A stretch of DNA of 64,000 nt, from positions 62,001-126,000 of the forward strand of contig NZ_LQOX01000118.1 in NCBI RefSeq assembly GCF_002102175.1. Direction: 5' to 3'. Source of the stretch: Mycobacterium gastri. GTDB lineage: Bacteria; Actinomycetota; Actinomycetes; Mycobacteriales; Mycobacteriaceae. The notes under the pieces were generated by a model that saw nothing but the letters and a program-made list of their open reading frames with translations, was not told where the DNA came from and made no database searches. A program made the position numbers and the translations under genes. Of the stretch, positions 26,387 to 35,823 are shown piece after piece (positions within the stretch are counted from its first letter, which is position 1; each line of letters starts with the position of its first letter).

Positions 26387-27463
26387 TCAGCCTAAGAAGA
26401 TGTTGCGGCGCCCGGCCAACAGCCGATACAGCGTCTGCTGAATGGTTTCACGCACCTGATCGGTCAACTCGAAGGTGACCATCGGGTCCTCGGCGTCGGT
26501 GGTCGCGTAGTCGGCCGTGTGGATCGGCTCCCCGAATGCGATGCGCCATTTCGACGGCAGCGGCACCAGCCCGGCGGGGCCGGCCAACGGGAACAGCGGA
26601 GTGACCGGGAAATAGGGCAAACCGAACAGCCGCGCCAACAATTTGACGTCGGTGAGCATCGGGTAGATCTCCTCGGACCCGATGATCGAGCACGGCACAA
26701 TCGGCGCCCGGGTACGCAGCGCCGCCGATACGAAGCCGCCGCGTCCGAATCTCTGCAGCCGGTAACGGTCTTCGAAGCGCTTACCCAGGCCCTTGTAACC
26801 TTCGGGGAACACGGCCGTGAGCTCGCCGGAGGCCAGCAGCCGGTGCGCGTCGGTGGTACAGGCCATGGTGTGCCCCGCCTTGCGGGCGGCCTCGCCCACC
26901 ACGGGCAGGTCGAACACCATGTCGGCGGCAAGCAGCCGCAGATCCCGGTGGGCGGGATGTTCGTCGTGAACCGCCACCGAAAGCATTAACCCGTCGAACG
27001 GCAACACTCCGGCATGGTTTGCCACCAACAGCGCGGCGCCATCGCTGGGAAGGTTCTCGATTCCGCTGACTTCCACGCGGAACCATGACCTGAAGAAAAA
27101 CCTCAGCAAAGGCCGAACGATCGCGTTATTGAAATGCGGGTCGAATCCGAATTCGTCGACGCTGTAATCACCGGTCAGTCGTTGCCGCAGGAATCCGGCG
27201 ACCGCGGCGACACGCTGCGCAAGATCGCTGAGGGGCGCTTCGCCCGACCCGGGAACCCCGGTCGCACCCGCGGCACGACGATGCTCGTCGATTTCACGGA
27301 CCACTGCGGCGATCTGTTCGGCCGATGCCCGGCCGTTCGGATCGGACAGCAACGACGGGTGCTCATGGGACGCGTCGGCGCGTTGACCGGCACGGCGACG
27401 CGCTGCTACCCGACCCCGATTACTGTGCAGTGGAATGACATTCGCTCTGGTCTCACCCGCCAC
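26387..27463 (-). CDS. Lysophospholipid/glycerolipid acyltransferase family protein (Rv0502-like)
   Basis: 358 residues. A PlsC-like acyltransferase domain (about 120-310): VANHAGVLPFDG is a spaced-out form of the His/Asp catalytic motif, GHTMACTTDAHRLL follows, and AVFPEGYKGLGKR is the glycerol-3-phosphate-binding motif. The first 90 residues are charged and probably disordered. It probably acylates a glycerolipid at the inner face of the membrane; the acceptor is unknown. Starts at a GTG 15 bp downstream of galE2, hence likely cotranscribed with it. Confidence 0.85.
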   Translation of the reverse strand: MAGETRANVIPLHSNRGRVAARRRAGQRADASHEHPSLLSDPNGRASAEQIAAVVREIDEHRRAAGATGVPGSGEAPLSDLAQRVAAVAGFLRQRLTGDYSVDEFGFDPHFNNAIVRPLLRFFFRSWFRVEVSGIENLPSDGAALLVANHAGVLPFDGLMLSVAVHDEHPAHRDLRLLAADMVFDLPVVGEAARKAGHTMACTTDAHRLLASGELTAVFPEGYKGLGKRFEDRYRLQRFGRGGFVSAALRTRAPIVPCSIIGSEEIYPMLTDVKLLARLFGLPYFPVTPLFPLAGPAGLVPLPSKWRIAFGEPIHTADYATTDAEDPMVTFELTDQVRETIQQTLYRLLAGRRNIFLG

Positions 27464-27478
27464 GATAGCTACCCAAAT

Positions 27479-28615
27479 CTACCTGACCCCCACCCATGGA
27501 ATTGGCTTCCGGGTTCCCCACCGTTGCGCTAACGCGATCGCGCGACCCTCCCAGGAGCGTACCCGATGCGGATCGATAATGGGAGTTAGGCCGCGGCCCC
27601 GAACGTAGTCGTCGAAAGCCTCGGCCGTCGTCCACTTGGGCTGATAGCCGAGTTCCGAACGCATTCTGGTGGTGTCCATCACTCTGCCGTAACTCAAATA
27701 ATCGAATTGTTCACGATTGAGTTCGGTGTAGCGATTAGCTCGCCTCAGCGAATCAAGTGCCCAGACGCCAAGCCCCGGTACCGGCAGCGGGATTCGGCCC
27801 GCCCGGCGGATCGCCTGCGACAGCATGATGATGCCGTCTGCGCCAATGTTGAACGTGCCGGCCTTGCCGGCCATCGCCGCGCGCTCCAGGGCACCCAGCG
27901 CATCCTGCTCGTGGAGCAGCTGCAATCGTGCATCGCGGCCCAAGATCGTCGGGACCAGCGGCCCCGCCAGATATCGCGACAGTGTCGTGTCCATCGCCGG
28001 GCCGATCATGTTGGCCAGCCGCAAAATGGTCACCGCGATATCGGGCCGGCGCCGGCCCAGCCCGCGCACGTAGCCCTCGATATCGAGGCTGTCCTTGGGG
28101 AAACCCTCGCGGAAGGGCCGACGGCTGGTGCTGTCCTCGGTAAACACCACCGGGTCGTGTGGGCTCGAGCCGTAAACCTCGGACGTGGACTTCAGCACGA
28201 CGCGGCGAACCGACGGCGCCTTCTGGCAAGCCGCGAACAGTTGCATGGCGCCCATCACGTTGATTTCCTTCAACGCCGCACTTCCCCCGGACCGTGGCGC
28301 GTAGGAAGCCGCCGCGGCATGGACCACCGTGTCGACATCGCCGTTTCGAATCACCTTGGCAATGAAGGGATTTCGAATGTCGGCGCGCACGAACTCGGCT
28401 CGGCCCATGCGACGCAGCATGTCCTTGCTGGGTGCGATCGCATCCACCGCGATCACCGAGTTGATCAACGGGTTCTGCGCCAGCCGGGCGGTGAGGTAAC
28501 CGCCCAGAAACCGGCACGCACCGGTAACCAGCACCACCTTGGGGTACTGCACGGTGTCGTCATTGCGGCCGCCGATTCCTCCGGCGCCGCCCCCCTGGCC
28601 GCTCGATGAGTTCAC
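27479..28615 (-). CDS. galE2: SDR-family nucleotide-sugar epimerase-like protein, atypical active site
   Basis: 378 residues. The Rossmann strand is VVLVTGACRFLGGYLTARL and the fold continues as an extended SDR (VDTVVHAAAASYAP, VVLKSTSEVYGSSPHDP, AVTILRLANMIGP, GTFNIGADGI). Two catalytic features are off: the GxxGxxG dinucleotide motif has Arg in place of the middle Gly, and after the STSEVYG strand there is no YxxxK pair where it should stand (FPKDSLDIEGY instead). UDP-galactose epimerisation is therefore doubtful despite the inherited name. The GTG at 28615 lies 6 nt from a TAGGCT -10 element (28622-28627 on the minus strand), suggesting a leaderless mRNA. Confidence 0.85.
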   Translation of the reverse strand: MNSSSGQGGGAGGIGGRNDDTVQYPKVVLVTGACRFLGGYLTARLAQNPLINSVIAVDAIAPSKDMLRRMGRAEFVRADIRNPFIAKVIRNGDVDTVVHAAAASYAPRSGGSAALKEINVMGAMQLFAACQKAPSVRRVVLKSTSEVYGSSPHDPVVFTEDSTSRRPFREGFPKDSLDIEGYVRGLGRRRPDIAVTILRLANMIGPAMDTTLSRYLAGPLVPTILGRDARLQLLHEQDALGALERAAMAGKAGTFNIGADGIIMLSQAIRRAGRIPLPVPGLGVWALDSLRRANRYTELNREQFDYLSYGRVMDTTRMRSELGYQPKWTTAEAFDDYVRGRGLTPIIDPHRVRSWEGRAIALAQRWGTRKPIPWVGVR

Positions 28616-28621
28616 CCCGAC

Positions 28622-28627
28622 AGCCTA
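28622..28627 (-). promoter_or_regulatory. -10 element of leaderless galE2 transcript
   Basis: TAGGCT on the minus strand with a 6-nt spacer to the GTG at 28615 places the expected transcription start on the start codon. Confidence 0.5.
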
Positions 28628-28693
28628 GCGGCGACGAGAGACAGCAGCGTTACAAGCCGGTGACGGTACGCGTCAACTGGGGCCGGTCGAGCC

Positions 28694-28795
28694 TTACTTG
28701 CCGAGTTTTCTGCGCTGTACCCGGGTGCGGCGCAGCAGCTTGCGGTGCTTTTTCTTCGACATTCGCTTGCGCCGCTTCTTGATTACTGAACCCAT
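28694..28795 (-). CDS. Small ribosomal subunit protein bS22, 33 residues
   Basis: The tiny ORF reads [19 protein letters not shown] and continues with [14 protein letters not shown], 33 residues of which more than half are Lys or Arg. It is the counterpart of Rv0500B and of the 30S protein bS22 seen in mycobacterial ribosome structures, where it lies in the rRNA near the decoding side of the small subunit; it is related to the tail of mitochondrial AURKAIP1. The ATG follows CGGAG on the minus strand. Too short for usual gene finders and often missed. Confidence 0.93.
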
Positions 28796-28976
28796 GGACT
28801 CCGCTACCTGACCGTGACCGCTTGTCAATGATTTACAAGGGACTACCAATGACTACCTAGGACCCAGTCACTTTACCCAGCCCGCCGCACCCAACACCAA
28901 ACCGGCGCCGATTGGTGACCGCCGGGCCTGCCGAGGCAGGCCCGTGGCGGCCCGCTCGGACCCGCGGCGCTGTCGG

Positions 28977-29234
28977 CTAGCCGGCGAAGTACGAGGTCTG
29001 CAGCATGTCGTGGACGGCCTTGGCATGCACCCGGAAAGACCGCCCGACCCGGACCGCGGGCAGCTCGCCGTTGTGCACCAGCCGGTACACGGTCATCTTC
29101 GAGACCCGCATCAGCGAAGCCACCTCGGCCACCGTGAGGAATTGAGTGCCGGCCTGCTGGCCTCCCCCCGTGCCGCTGTCCTGCACCGATTTACCTGCGG
29201 AATCCCGTGCTGATGGCCCGTTCGTTGACGTCAT
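28977..29234 (-). CDS. BldC/excisionase-type helix-turn-helix DNA-binding protein (Rv0500A-like)
   Basis: 85 residues: a 30-residue Gly/Ser-rich tail, then a MerR-like winged helix-turn-helix (FLTVAEVASLMRVSKMTVYR, LVHNGELPAVRVGRSFRV) and a short helix. This is the BldC/excisionase fold, which in actinobacteria binds direct repeats as head-to-tail oligomers. There is no effector domain. It lies between proC and the bS22 gene on the same strand, with gaps of about 140 and 180 bp, so it likely has its own promoter. Targets unknown. Confidence 0.88.
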   Translation of the reverse strand: MTSTNGPSARDSAGKSVQDSGTGGGQQAGTQFLTVAEVASLMRVSKMTVYRLVHNGELPAVRVGRSFRVHAKAVHDMLQTSYFAG

Positions 29235-29374
29235 CGCAACCCAATCATGTCAGGCACGCGCAATGCCAGCGGCTTCCCCTCCGCTGGCACCCACACGTGC
29301 ATACAAAGAGGAGAATAGCGGGACTAGTGGGGTTATTGGTACTGGTGAGAGGAAATCAGTTCAAAATTCCCGAA

Positions 29375-30259
29375 TTATTCCGATGTAATTCTGAGCTGCT
29401 CAGAGCGGCTTTTGGCGGCCTGGACGGCCGCGTCGACGATCCCCCGAAACCCGCCTTTTTCCAGCTCGCGCAGCGCGGCGGCGGTGGTCCCGCCGGGGGA
29501 GGTGACCGACGCCCGCAGTTGCAGCGCCGTGGTGTCCACCCGCAACCCCGCCGGCTCGCCGGCGGCCGGACGCTCTTGCTCCATCCGCTCCAGCAGCATC
29601 GCCGTCGACCCGGCCAGGGTCTGGGCGGTCAGCTCGGTGGCCACCTGACGGCTCAAGCCCACCGCGACGCCGGCGTCGACCAGGGCCTCGACCAGCAGGA
29701 AGAAATACGCCGGCCCGGAGCCCGACAACGCGGTCACCGCGTCCAACTGCTGCTCCGGAACGTTCAGCACGACGCCGACGGCATCGAAGAGCGACGAGAC
29801 TTCATCCAGTTGTTGCGGGGTGACGAACCGCCCCTTGGCCAGCGCGGTGACCCCGGCTCCTACCAGCGCGGCAGCGTTCGGCATCGCCCGGACCACCGGC
29901 GTGCCCGCCGGCAGTTTGGATTCGAAGTAGGACGTGCTGACACCGGCGGCGACCGTGACGAACACCTGCTCGACACTGTCGCTGCCGGCAGCCGCGGCCG
30001 CTGCCGCCAAGTCCCCCACCACCGTCTCGACGTCGGCCGGTTTCACCGCGACGACCACAAACGTCGCGTTCTCGATCGCATCGCTGACCGAGGTCACCAG
30101 CACCGCGTAGGTGCTGGCCAGGTACTTGGCGCGCTCGGGGATCCGTTCGGCCACGACCAAGTCCTTGACCCGCCGGCCCGCGCGCAGCAAACCCGACAGC
30201 AACGCTTCGCCGATACTGCCCCCACCGATGATCGCGATTCTTGCCATGCCGCACAGCAT
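29375..30259 (-). CDS. proC: Pyrroline-5-carboxylate reductase
   Basis: 294 residues. Last step of proline synthesis, NAD(P)H-dependent. Rossmann motif ARIAIIGGGSIGEALLSGLL, then FVVVAVKPADVE, VVRAMPNAAALVGAGVTAL, and the C-terminal dimer domain with ALSGSGPAYFFLLVEALVDAG and the signature VTSPGGTTAAALRELEKGG. The ATG at 30259 gives MLCGMARIAI like the mycobacterial family; the ATG at 30247 is possible. Rv0499-like thioesterase gene ends 16 bp upstream, so the genes may be cotranscribed. Confidence 0.96.
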   Translation of the reverse strand: MLCGMARIAIIGGGSIGEALLSGLLRAGRRVKDLVVAERIPERAKYLASTYAVLVTSVSDAIENATFVVVAVKPADVETVVGDLAAAAAAAGSDSVEQVFVTVAAGVSTSYFESKLPAGTPVVRAMPNAAALVGAGVTALAKGRFVTPQQLDEVSSLFDAVGVVLNVPEQQLDAVTALSGSGPAYFFLLVEALVDAGVAVGLSRQVATELTAQTLAGSTAMLLERMEQERPAAGEPAGLRVDTTALQLRASVTSPGGTTAAALRELEKGGFRGIVDAAVQAAKSRSEQLRITSE

Positions 30260-30275
30260 CGCAGACCCCGGACCG

Positions 30276-31121
30276 CTAGCGAGCGGCCGGGACCATTGCC
30301 AATTGACGTGCTTGCACCACCAGGCGGCCCATACTGTCGACGACGACGTGGTCCTCGTCGAACCAGTCGTGTCCGATCTCCGTGCAGGTAGCGATGATCC
30401 GCAGCCAGCCATCGGCGGGCAGTGCCCGAAGGAAGGCGGTGAGCTGGACGGTCGGCGCCCAGCCGGTGCGGTCCACGGCAAAGGTGACCGGCGCCGACAA
30501 ATCCCCGCACATGAGCGCGAACAGCGGATCAGGAGCCACCCCGCGCGGGCGCGCCCACATCTGGATAACCGGCGGCCGGCCGTCGGTATTGGGCTGCAGC
30601 GTCGACAGCAGCGGCCGAACGTCGCAGCCTTCTCCCAGGTGCACCAGTCCGGCCAGCCGGTGGCCCGGTCCGATCGGCGCGACGTCGTCGGGAGGTTCGG
30701 GTGCCATCAGATCCACGACCGGGTTCGCCGACAGCAGCGGGGTCGCCACGCCACGCCCCTGGTGCTCGGGTTCGCCCAGCGTGACGACGGCGTGCACCGC
30801 GGTGCGCTCACCCTGGGTCAGCTCGACGTCGACCACGCCGATCCGGCGGCCCCGCTTGCGGATCGACGTCACCAGTCGCATCGCTCCCGGATCCGGCGCC
30901 CACAGGAAGTTTGCCGACACGACCACCGGTTGCAGCGCCGGCTGTGGTGCCGCCCCTGCATAAGCGATGTGGGCGGCATTGGCACACAGCGCCATCATCG
31001 CGCCGCCATGCACCTTGGGACCGATCGTCCAGTGCCGGTTCAGCTCGCCATGAAACACCGCGTGAGCGGCGGCAGCGTCGACCTGCCGCAGCGCCATCGC
31101 GGTGGTGAACATCGCGCTCAT
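30276..31121 (-). CDS. Double hot-dog acyl-CoA thioesterase-like protein (Rv0499-like)
   Basis: 281 residues built as two hot-dog halves: the first has FHGELNRHWTIGPKVHGGAMMALCANAA (GGxxxA helix) and VSANFLWAPDPGAMRLVTSIRKRGRRI, the second PDPLFALMCGDLSAPVTF and WLRIIATCTEIGHDWFDEDHVVVDSMGRLVVQARQ. This matches the TesB-like/acyl-CoA thioesterase II group. The acyl chain is unknown. It begins one base after the stop of the upstream isomerase-like gene (TGATATG). An open extension upstream of 31121 is a shadow of that gene. Confidence 0.8.
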   Translation of the reverse strand: MSAMFTTAMALRQVDAAAAHAVFHGELNRHWTIGPKVHGGAMMALCANAAHIAYAGAAPQPALQPVVVSANFLWAPDPGAMRLVTSIRKRGRRIGVVDVELTQGERTAVHAVVTLGEPEHQGRGVATPLLSANPVVDLMAPEPPDDVAPIGPGHRLAGLVHLGEGCDVRPLLSTLQPNTDGRPPVIQMWARPRGVAPDPLFALMCGDLSAPVTFAVDRTGWAPTVQLTAFLRALPADGWLRIIATCTEIGHDWFDEDHVVVDSMGRLVVQARQLAMVPAAR

Positions 31122-31122
31122 A

Positions 31123-31965
31123 TCACCGCAGCAGATGGGTCCGGGCGAACTGCAAGGACTCCACCAGCATGGATTCCCGCTCACTCGCCGAACGCGCCGA
31201 GGAGGTGGACACCTCCAGCACCACATGGCCGGTAAAGCCGCCACCCGCCAGCAACTGGCACACCTCAGCGGTGGGCTGCGTGCCGTGGCCGGGCACCAGG
31301 TGTTCGTCGGCGGGCAGCCCGCTGCCGTCGCACAGGTGCAGATGGACCAGTCCCGGGCCCATCCGGCGGGCCATATCCAGCGCATCGGTGCCGGCGGTCG
31401 AGGTATGCGAGAGGTCCAGCGTGTAATGGGCGTGATTGCCGTCCAGCGGGTCGTAGGACGGCGCGAACGCCGAAATCGCCGGACCCGGACCACCGCCGCG
31501 CCGGCGCATCCGTTCCCGTGACTGGCCGGCCCCGAAAAGCCGGTCCGCCCGGAACGGAAACATGTTTTCGACGGCGACCATCACGTCGCTGGACGCTTCC
31601 AACGCGGCGACCTGCTCGCCGAACCCCTCGGCGTAGCGCCGTTGCCACCGGAACGGCGGGTGTACCACGACCGTCTGGGCACCCAGTCGTTCGGCGGCCC
31701 GCACACTGCGCTCCAGCTTGGGAATCGGGTTGGCACCCCATACCCGCTGCGAGATCAGCAGGCACGGCGCGTGCACGGACAGCACCGGCACGCGGTAGCG
31801 TCGCGTCAGCCTCTTGACCGCGTCGACGTCCTGGCTGACCGACTCGCCCCACACCATCAGCTCGACTCCGTCGTAGCCGAGTCGGGCCGCGTACTCGAAT
31901 GCGGCTTCGGCCCGCAGCGGGTACACCGAAGCCGTCGACAAGCCGACTTTGATTGCTGGACGCAC
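31123..31965 (-). CDS. Sugar-phosphate isomerase/epimerase-type TIM-barrel protein (Rv0498-like)
   Basis: 280 residues, xylose isomerase-like/AP endonuclease-2 TIM barrel: GLSTASVYPLRAEAAFEYAARLGYDGVELMV, VLSVHAPCLLISQ, QTVVVHPPFRWQ, VAVENMFPF, YTLDLSHTSTAG and VHLHLCDGSGLPADEHLVPGHG supply the His, Glu and Asp side chains that usually bind divalent metal. Substrate unknown. It sits in a same-strand chain ppx1 - membrane protein - this gene - thioesterase - proC with gaps of 0-16 bp. Confidence 0.82.
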   Translation of the reverse strand: MRPAIKVGLSTASVYPLRAEAAFEYAARLGYDGVELMVWGESVSQDVDAVKRLTRRYRVPVLSVHAPCLLISQRVWGANPIPKLERSVRAAERLGAQTVVVHPPFRWQRRYAEGFGEQVAALEASSDVMVAVENMFPFRADRLFGAGQSRERMRRRGGGPGPAISAFAPSYDPLDGNHAHYTLDLSHTSTAGTDALDMARRMGPGLVHLHLCDGSGLPADEHLVPGHGTQPTAEVCQLLAGGGFTGHVVLEVSTSSARSASERESMLVESLQFARTHLLR

Positions 31966-31980
31966 TGTGTCTCGGTGCGC

Positions 31981-33027
31981 CTAGCCTGTTTGCAGGGATA
32001 GCACCAACGGTCCCCAGGTAATCAGCGCGCCGACCGCAACCGCGATCAACGTACTGGCGATGTCCTCGGTCTTACGGACTACTCGCACCGCGACCACCAG
32101 CCCGAGGATCACTAAGACCGAGAGCACCAATGCCACGATGCTGTTCCATCGCCACAGCTGGTCGAAGGCGATGAACAGGCCGGCGCCGAACACGACGGCC
32201 AGAATTGACTGCAGCACCACCACCGTGCCGCGCCACAGGGCCACCAGCGCGCCCGGGGCACGGCCGGAACCTGTTTTGTCGGCACGGTCGCTGTCGAGCC
32301 GCTCGGCGTCGAACACCGCCGGGGCCGCCTCGCCCCGCCGCCGGGCAACCTCGTCGGCCAGCGACTGTCCGCCGAACAGGGTCCGCTCCGCGGCGCCGTC
32401 CACATCGTGTAGGTAGGAACGCACGTAGGCCGTCTCGTCGGCGACCGGTTCGGCCTCGTCTACCGCAACGTCTATCGCGTCCACCGAGGTGTCGACGTAG
32501 TGGCCGACCGGGTCGGGACTCATGTGCTCGGCACCGGACTGCTCCTCGGAGATGTCGCTTTCTTCGGTGTGACGCAGGGGTCGCGGATATTCGCTGCGCT
32601 CGGGGCCCGACGCGCGTCGGGCGATCGGCTCGGATCTGGGCCAGCGTGGTTCGGGCTCGGACCAGTACCTGGCCTTGGCCGGCTCCTCAGTTGCCGGTTC
32701 TGCGGCGACCGGCTGCGGTTGTGGAGGCGACGGCGGGACCGGCTCGGCAACCTCGACGCGCCGTTTGCCGGGCTTTGGCTGACTCGGCGGTTCGACCGGG
32801 ACAGTAGGCGCGGGGGTCTCGGTCTTGTCGCGCCGGTCCTCGTGACGATCCTCGCGAATGATCGGGATTTCGCCGGTCAGCTCGGCAACCGTGACCGAAT
32901 CGCTATCGCCGCGGCGACGGCGCCGCCGCCGGGTCACGGCAGGGGCGCCGATGGTGCCGTTTCTGGCCAGTAGTTCGGCGACCGAGATCTGCTTAGTGTC
33001 CTCCGTGTCGGAATGTGGTCCAGTCAT
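31981..33027 (-). CDS. Membrane protein with long disordered N-terminal domain (Rv0497-like)
   Basis: 348 residues. The first 240 are charged, Pro/Glu/Arg-rich and likely disordered ([19 protein letters not shown], repeated [17 protein letters not shown]). The C-terminus has three membrane segments ([61 protein letters not shown]). Threonines near residue 2-37 in an acidic context could be kinase sites, since several mycobacterial proteins of this build are Ser/Thr kinase substrates; that is inference. It overlaps the ppx1 stop by 4 nt (ATGA). Confidence 0.8.
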   Translation of the reverse strand: MTGPHSDTEDTKQISVAELLARNGTIGAPAVTRRRRRRRGDSDSVTVAELTGEIPIIREDRHEDRRDKTETPAPTVPVEPPSQPKPGKRRVEVAEPVPPSPPQPQPVAAEPATEEPAKARYWSEPEPRWPRSEPIARRASGPERSEYPRPLRHTEESDISEEQSGAEHMSPDPVGHYVDTSVDAIDVAVDEAEPVADETAYVRSYLHDVDGAAERTLFGGQSLADEVARRRGEAAPAVFDAERLDSDRADKTGSGRAPGALVALWRGTVVVLQSILAVVFGAGLFIAFDQLWRWNSIVALVLSVLVILGLVVAVRVVRKTEDIASTLIAVAVGALITWGPLVLSLQTG

Positions 33028-34058
33028 GGTTTGTTACCTCTCGATCGGGGAGCAGCATTCCGATCTACTACCTGACCTCCAGCATCGCGCACCGATGTCG
33101 CCACCGGCGAAGTTTCCATGAAGGCGGTACCGTCGGCCTCGCTGTCGAGTCGGCGCAAGATCACACCTTCCCGCAGCGCCCACGGGCAGATGTCCACCGC
33201 TTCTATCGACAGCGCTCGCATGCTTGCCTCCGCGACCAGAGCCCCCGCGACGATCTGCGGCGCGCGCTCGGCGCTGACTCCTTCCAGTTCCGCACGGTCA
33301 GCGGTCGTCATCCTAGAGATGAAAGATATGAGTTGCCTGAGGCCGTTGGCCGTCAGCATCCGTTTCACCCGCGGTCCGGCGGCCGACGGCGCCGCTCCGG
33401 TGAGCCGCGCCAGCGAACGAAACGTCTTCGAGGTGGCGACCGCGAGGTCAGGACTGCCTGCATCCAGAACGGCCACACTGGCGTCCGACAGCTCGGCGTC
33501 GAGCCAGTCACGCAGCATCGCCACCCGCCGCCGGCCGGGCGGATCGTCGGGCAGCCATTCGCGGGTCAATCGGCCAGCACCCAGCGGCAGCGACAGCGCT
33601 ACCTCGGGTTCCTCATCCACGCCGCTGGACAACTCCAGCGAGCCGCCGCCGATGTCGAGGTTGACGATGCGGCCGGCACTCCACCCGTACCATCGTCGCA
33701 CCGCCAGGAAGGTCAGCCGGGACTCGTCGACTCCGCCCAGCACCTGCAACTCGACACCGGTTTCCTTGTCCACCCGGGCCAGCACGTCTTCGGAGTTCTC
33801 GGCTTCCCGCACTGCGGAGGTGGCGAAGGCCATCAGCTCGGCACAGCCGGAACTCACCGCGATCTTGGCGAACTCGTCGATGGTCGACACCAGCTTGTCG
33901 GCACCGCGCTTGGTGATCTTGCCCGAGCTGTCGGTGGCTTCGGCCAGACGCAGGGTGGACTTGGTCGAACTCATCGGCGTCGGATGCCCACCACGGTGAG
34001 CATCTACCACCAGTAGATGGACCGTGTTGCTGCCCACGTCCAGCACGCCCAATCGCAC
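33024..34058 (-). CDS. ppx1: Exopolyphosphatase, Ppx/GppA family
   Basis: 344 residues. Actin-like ATPase fold: [17 protein letters not shown] (phosphate 1), [30 protein letters not shown] (phosphate 2) and [17 protein letters not shown] near the end. The family removes terminal phosphates from polyphosphate or the 5' phosphate of pppGpp; the M. tuberculosis counterpart Rv0496 works on short polyphosphate. It lacks the C-terminal HD domain of long Ppx enzymes. The GTG at 34058 lies 6 nt from TAGTTT (34065-34070 on the minus strand), a leaderless layout. It heads the five-gene chain ending at proC. Confidence 0.92.
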   Translation of the reverse strand: MRLGVLDVGSNTVHLLVVDAHRGGHPTPMSSTKSTLRLAEATDSSGKITKRGADKLVSTIDEFAKIAVSSGCAELMAFATSAVREAENSEDVLARVDKETGVELQVLGGVDESRLTFLAVRRWYGWSAGRIVNLDIGGGSLELSSGVDEEPEVALSLPLGAGRLTREWLPDDPPGRRRVAMLRDWLDAELSDASVAVLDAGSPDLAVATSKTFRSLARLTGAAPSAAGPRVKRMLTANGLRQLISFISRMTTADRAELEGVSAERAPQIVAGALVAEASMRALSIEAVDICPWALREGVILRRLDSEADGTAFMETSPVATSVRDAGGQVVDRNAAPRSRGNKP

Positions 34059-34199
34059 GAAATCAAACTAGCGGGCGACGACGCGGGTCGCTCAGCGACC
34101 CGGAGCGGAAGCACCATCCCGCTTGCGGGGAGAGCCCGCGCAGGATGCGGCTGCCGTTGTCCGCCCGGACAACCGGAACCGTGGACTAACGTTGCAACC

Positions 34200-34997
34200 G
34201 TGGCAAACTCGCGCCTGAGGCCGGTGCATCCGGGGCAAGAGGTCGAACTGGATTTCCCCCGTGAATGGGTGGAGTTCTACGATCCGGACAATCCCGAGCA
34301 CCTCATCGCGGCCGATCTCACCTGGCTGCTCTCGCGCTGGACGTGTGTGTTCGGCACGCCGGCCTGCCGGGGCACGGTGGCGGGCCGGCCAGACGACGGG
34401 TGTTGCTCGCACGGAGCCTTCCTATCCGATGACGACGACCGTGCCCGGCTCGACGACGCGGTGCAGAACTTGACCGACGAGGACTGGCAGTTCCGCGAAA
34501 AGGGCCTGGGCCGCAAGGGGTATCTGGAACTCGACGAGCACGACGGCCAACCGCAGTACCGCACCCGCAAACACAAGGACGCCTGCATCTTCTTGAACCG
34601 GCCGGGCTTCAAGGGCGGCGCCGGCTGCGCGCTGCACACCAAGGCACTCAAGATGGGCGTGGCGCCGCTGACGATGAAGCCTGACGTCTGCTGGCAGTTG
34701 CCGATCCGGCGCAGTCAGGAGTGGGTGACCCGGCCCGACGGCACCGAGATCCTGAAAACCACCGTCACCGAATACGATCGTCGCGGCTGGGGTTCCGGCG
34801 GGGCCGACCTGCATTGGTACTGCACCGGCGATCCGGCCGCCCATATCGGAACCAGACAGGTGTGGGAGAGCCTGGCCGACGAGCTGACCGAACTGCTCGG
34901 CGTCAAGGCGTATGCGGAGCTCGCCGAAATGTGTAAACGCCGCAGCCGGTTAGGGCTGGTGGCCGTCCACCCTGCGACGCGCGCGGCGCCGAGGTAG
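34200..34997 (+). CDS. Conserved cysteine-rich protein of unknown function (Rv0495c-like)
   Basis: 265 residues, no domain recognised. Ten or so cysteines include [58 protein letters not shown] and HWYCTGD; this spacing looks able to bind zinc or an iron-sulfur cluster, somewhat like YkgJ-type cysteine-cluster proteins. It starts with a GTG 7 nt after TAACGT (34187-34192), a leaderless layout that favours this start over the long upstream extension. Divergent from ppx1, whose promoter is about 140 bp away. Confidence 0.8.
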   Translation: MANSRLRPVHPGQEVELDFPREWVEFYDPDNPEHLIAADLTWLLSRWTCVFGTPACRGTVAGRPDDGCCSHGAFLSDDDDRARLDDAVQNLTDEDWQFREKGLGRKGYLELDEHDGQPQYRTRKHKDACIFLNRPGFKGGAGCALHTKALKMGVAPLTMKPDVCWQLPIRRSQEWVTRPDGTEILKTTVTEYDRRGWGSGGADLHWYCTGDPAAHIGTRQVWESLADELTELLGVKAYAELAEMCKRRSRLGLVAVHPATRAAPR

Positions 34998-35056
34998 CCG
35001 TCAGGCCGGGCAGTTTGCCGCAACGGCGCTATCCGGCTCCGCAGCACAGCGAACAG

Positions 35057-35779
35057 TCAGCGCACGGATCCCTCGGTGTAGGCGACGATCATCCGCAGCG
35101 CGCTGGCGCGCAGATACGCCTCGACGGCCGCGCCGGCGGCAACTGGGTCGCGCGCGAGCACCGCCTCGGTGATCGCTGCCAGATCGGCCAGGACCGGTTC
35201 GGCATTGTCGTAGGCCCCGGTCAGCTCGTGTTCGCGACCCCCGAAGGCGTGTTCGACCCAGCGATAGAGCAACCCCAACGCGCGGTTGCGGGTGCTGTGG
35301 ATGAGCACCCGGAAGTAGCCGAGATCGGCCGCCTGCCGGCCGGCCGCGCCATCGGCGTCGCGCAGGGCTGCCAGCGCGTCGCGCAATGCGTGGACGTCGT
35401 CGGGGGTGTGCCGCTGCGCGGCCAGGCGGCCGATCAACGGACCTAACGCCGCGCGGATGTCCAGCAGTTCGGCGAGGAAATCCGGACCCAGTTTGCGTAC
35501 CAGCGCCTCGACAACGGCGGGATGGGTCAGCCCCTCGGGATCGCGTACCACGCTGCCGCTGCCGTGTCTGACCTCGATCAGGCCCATCTGCTGCAGCCGG
35601 GCCAGCCCCTGCCGGAGCGACGTGCGGTTGACCCCGAACCGCGCCGCCAGGTCACGCTCTGGCGGCAGCGTCGAGCCCGGCGGAAAGACCCCGTCCAGGA
35701 TGGCGTCCGCGATCGACGCGGCGATCTGTTCGTCGACGCGCTGACGGTCCGGCGGCTGAAAGACACTTGACTGGTTCAT
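35057..35779 (-). CDS. GntR-family (FadR-type) transcriptional regulator (Rv0494-like)
   Basis: 240 residues. An N-terminal winged helix ([58 protein letters not shown]) and a C-terminal all-helical FCD/FadR ligand domain ([45 protein letters not shown]). In M. tuberculosis Rv0494 is reported as a fatty-acid-responsive autoregulator. The ATG lies 10 nt from a TATATT -10 element (35790-35795 on the minus strand), and an ATTGG-CTCAA-CCAAT palindrome covers the start codon and the -10 edge, consistent with self-repression and control of the divergent Rv0493c-GMC genes. Confidence 0.9.
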   Translation of the reverse strand: MNQSSVFQPPDRQRVDEQIAASIADAILDGVFPPGSTLPPERDLAARFGVNRTSLRQGLARLQQMGLIEVRHGSGSVVRDPEGLTHPAVVEALVRKLGPDFLAELLDIRAALGPLIGRLAAQRHTPDDVHALRDALAALRDADGAAGRQAADLGYFRVLIHSTRNRALGLLYRWVEHAFGGREHELTGAYDNAEPVLADLAAITEAVLARDPVAAGAAVEAYLRASALRMIVAYTEGSVR

Positions 35780-35792
35780 TGGCTCAACCAAT
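35778..35792. promoter_or_regulatory. Palindromic operator between the gntR gene and the divergent operon
   Basis: ATTGG and CCAAT are perfect 5-bp arms around CTCAA. The site overlaps the regulator start codon and its TATATT -10 element (35790-35795), and lies 32 bp upstream of the divergent GTG at 35824. Outer TGGTT (35772-35776) and AACCA (35786-35790) give a second overlapping dyad. GntR/FadR proteins bind dyads of this size. Confidence 0.6.
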
Positions 35793-35823
35793 ATAGTGGA
35801 CGGATCAACCGGAGGTGACGCAA

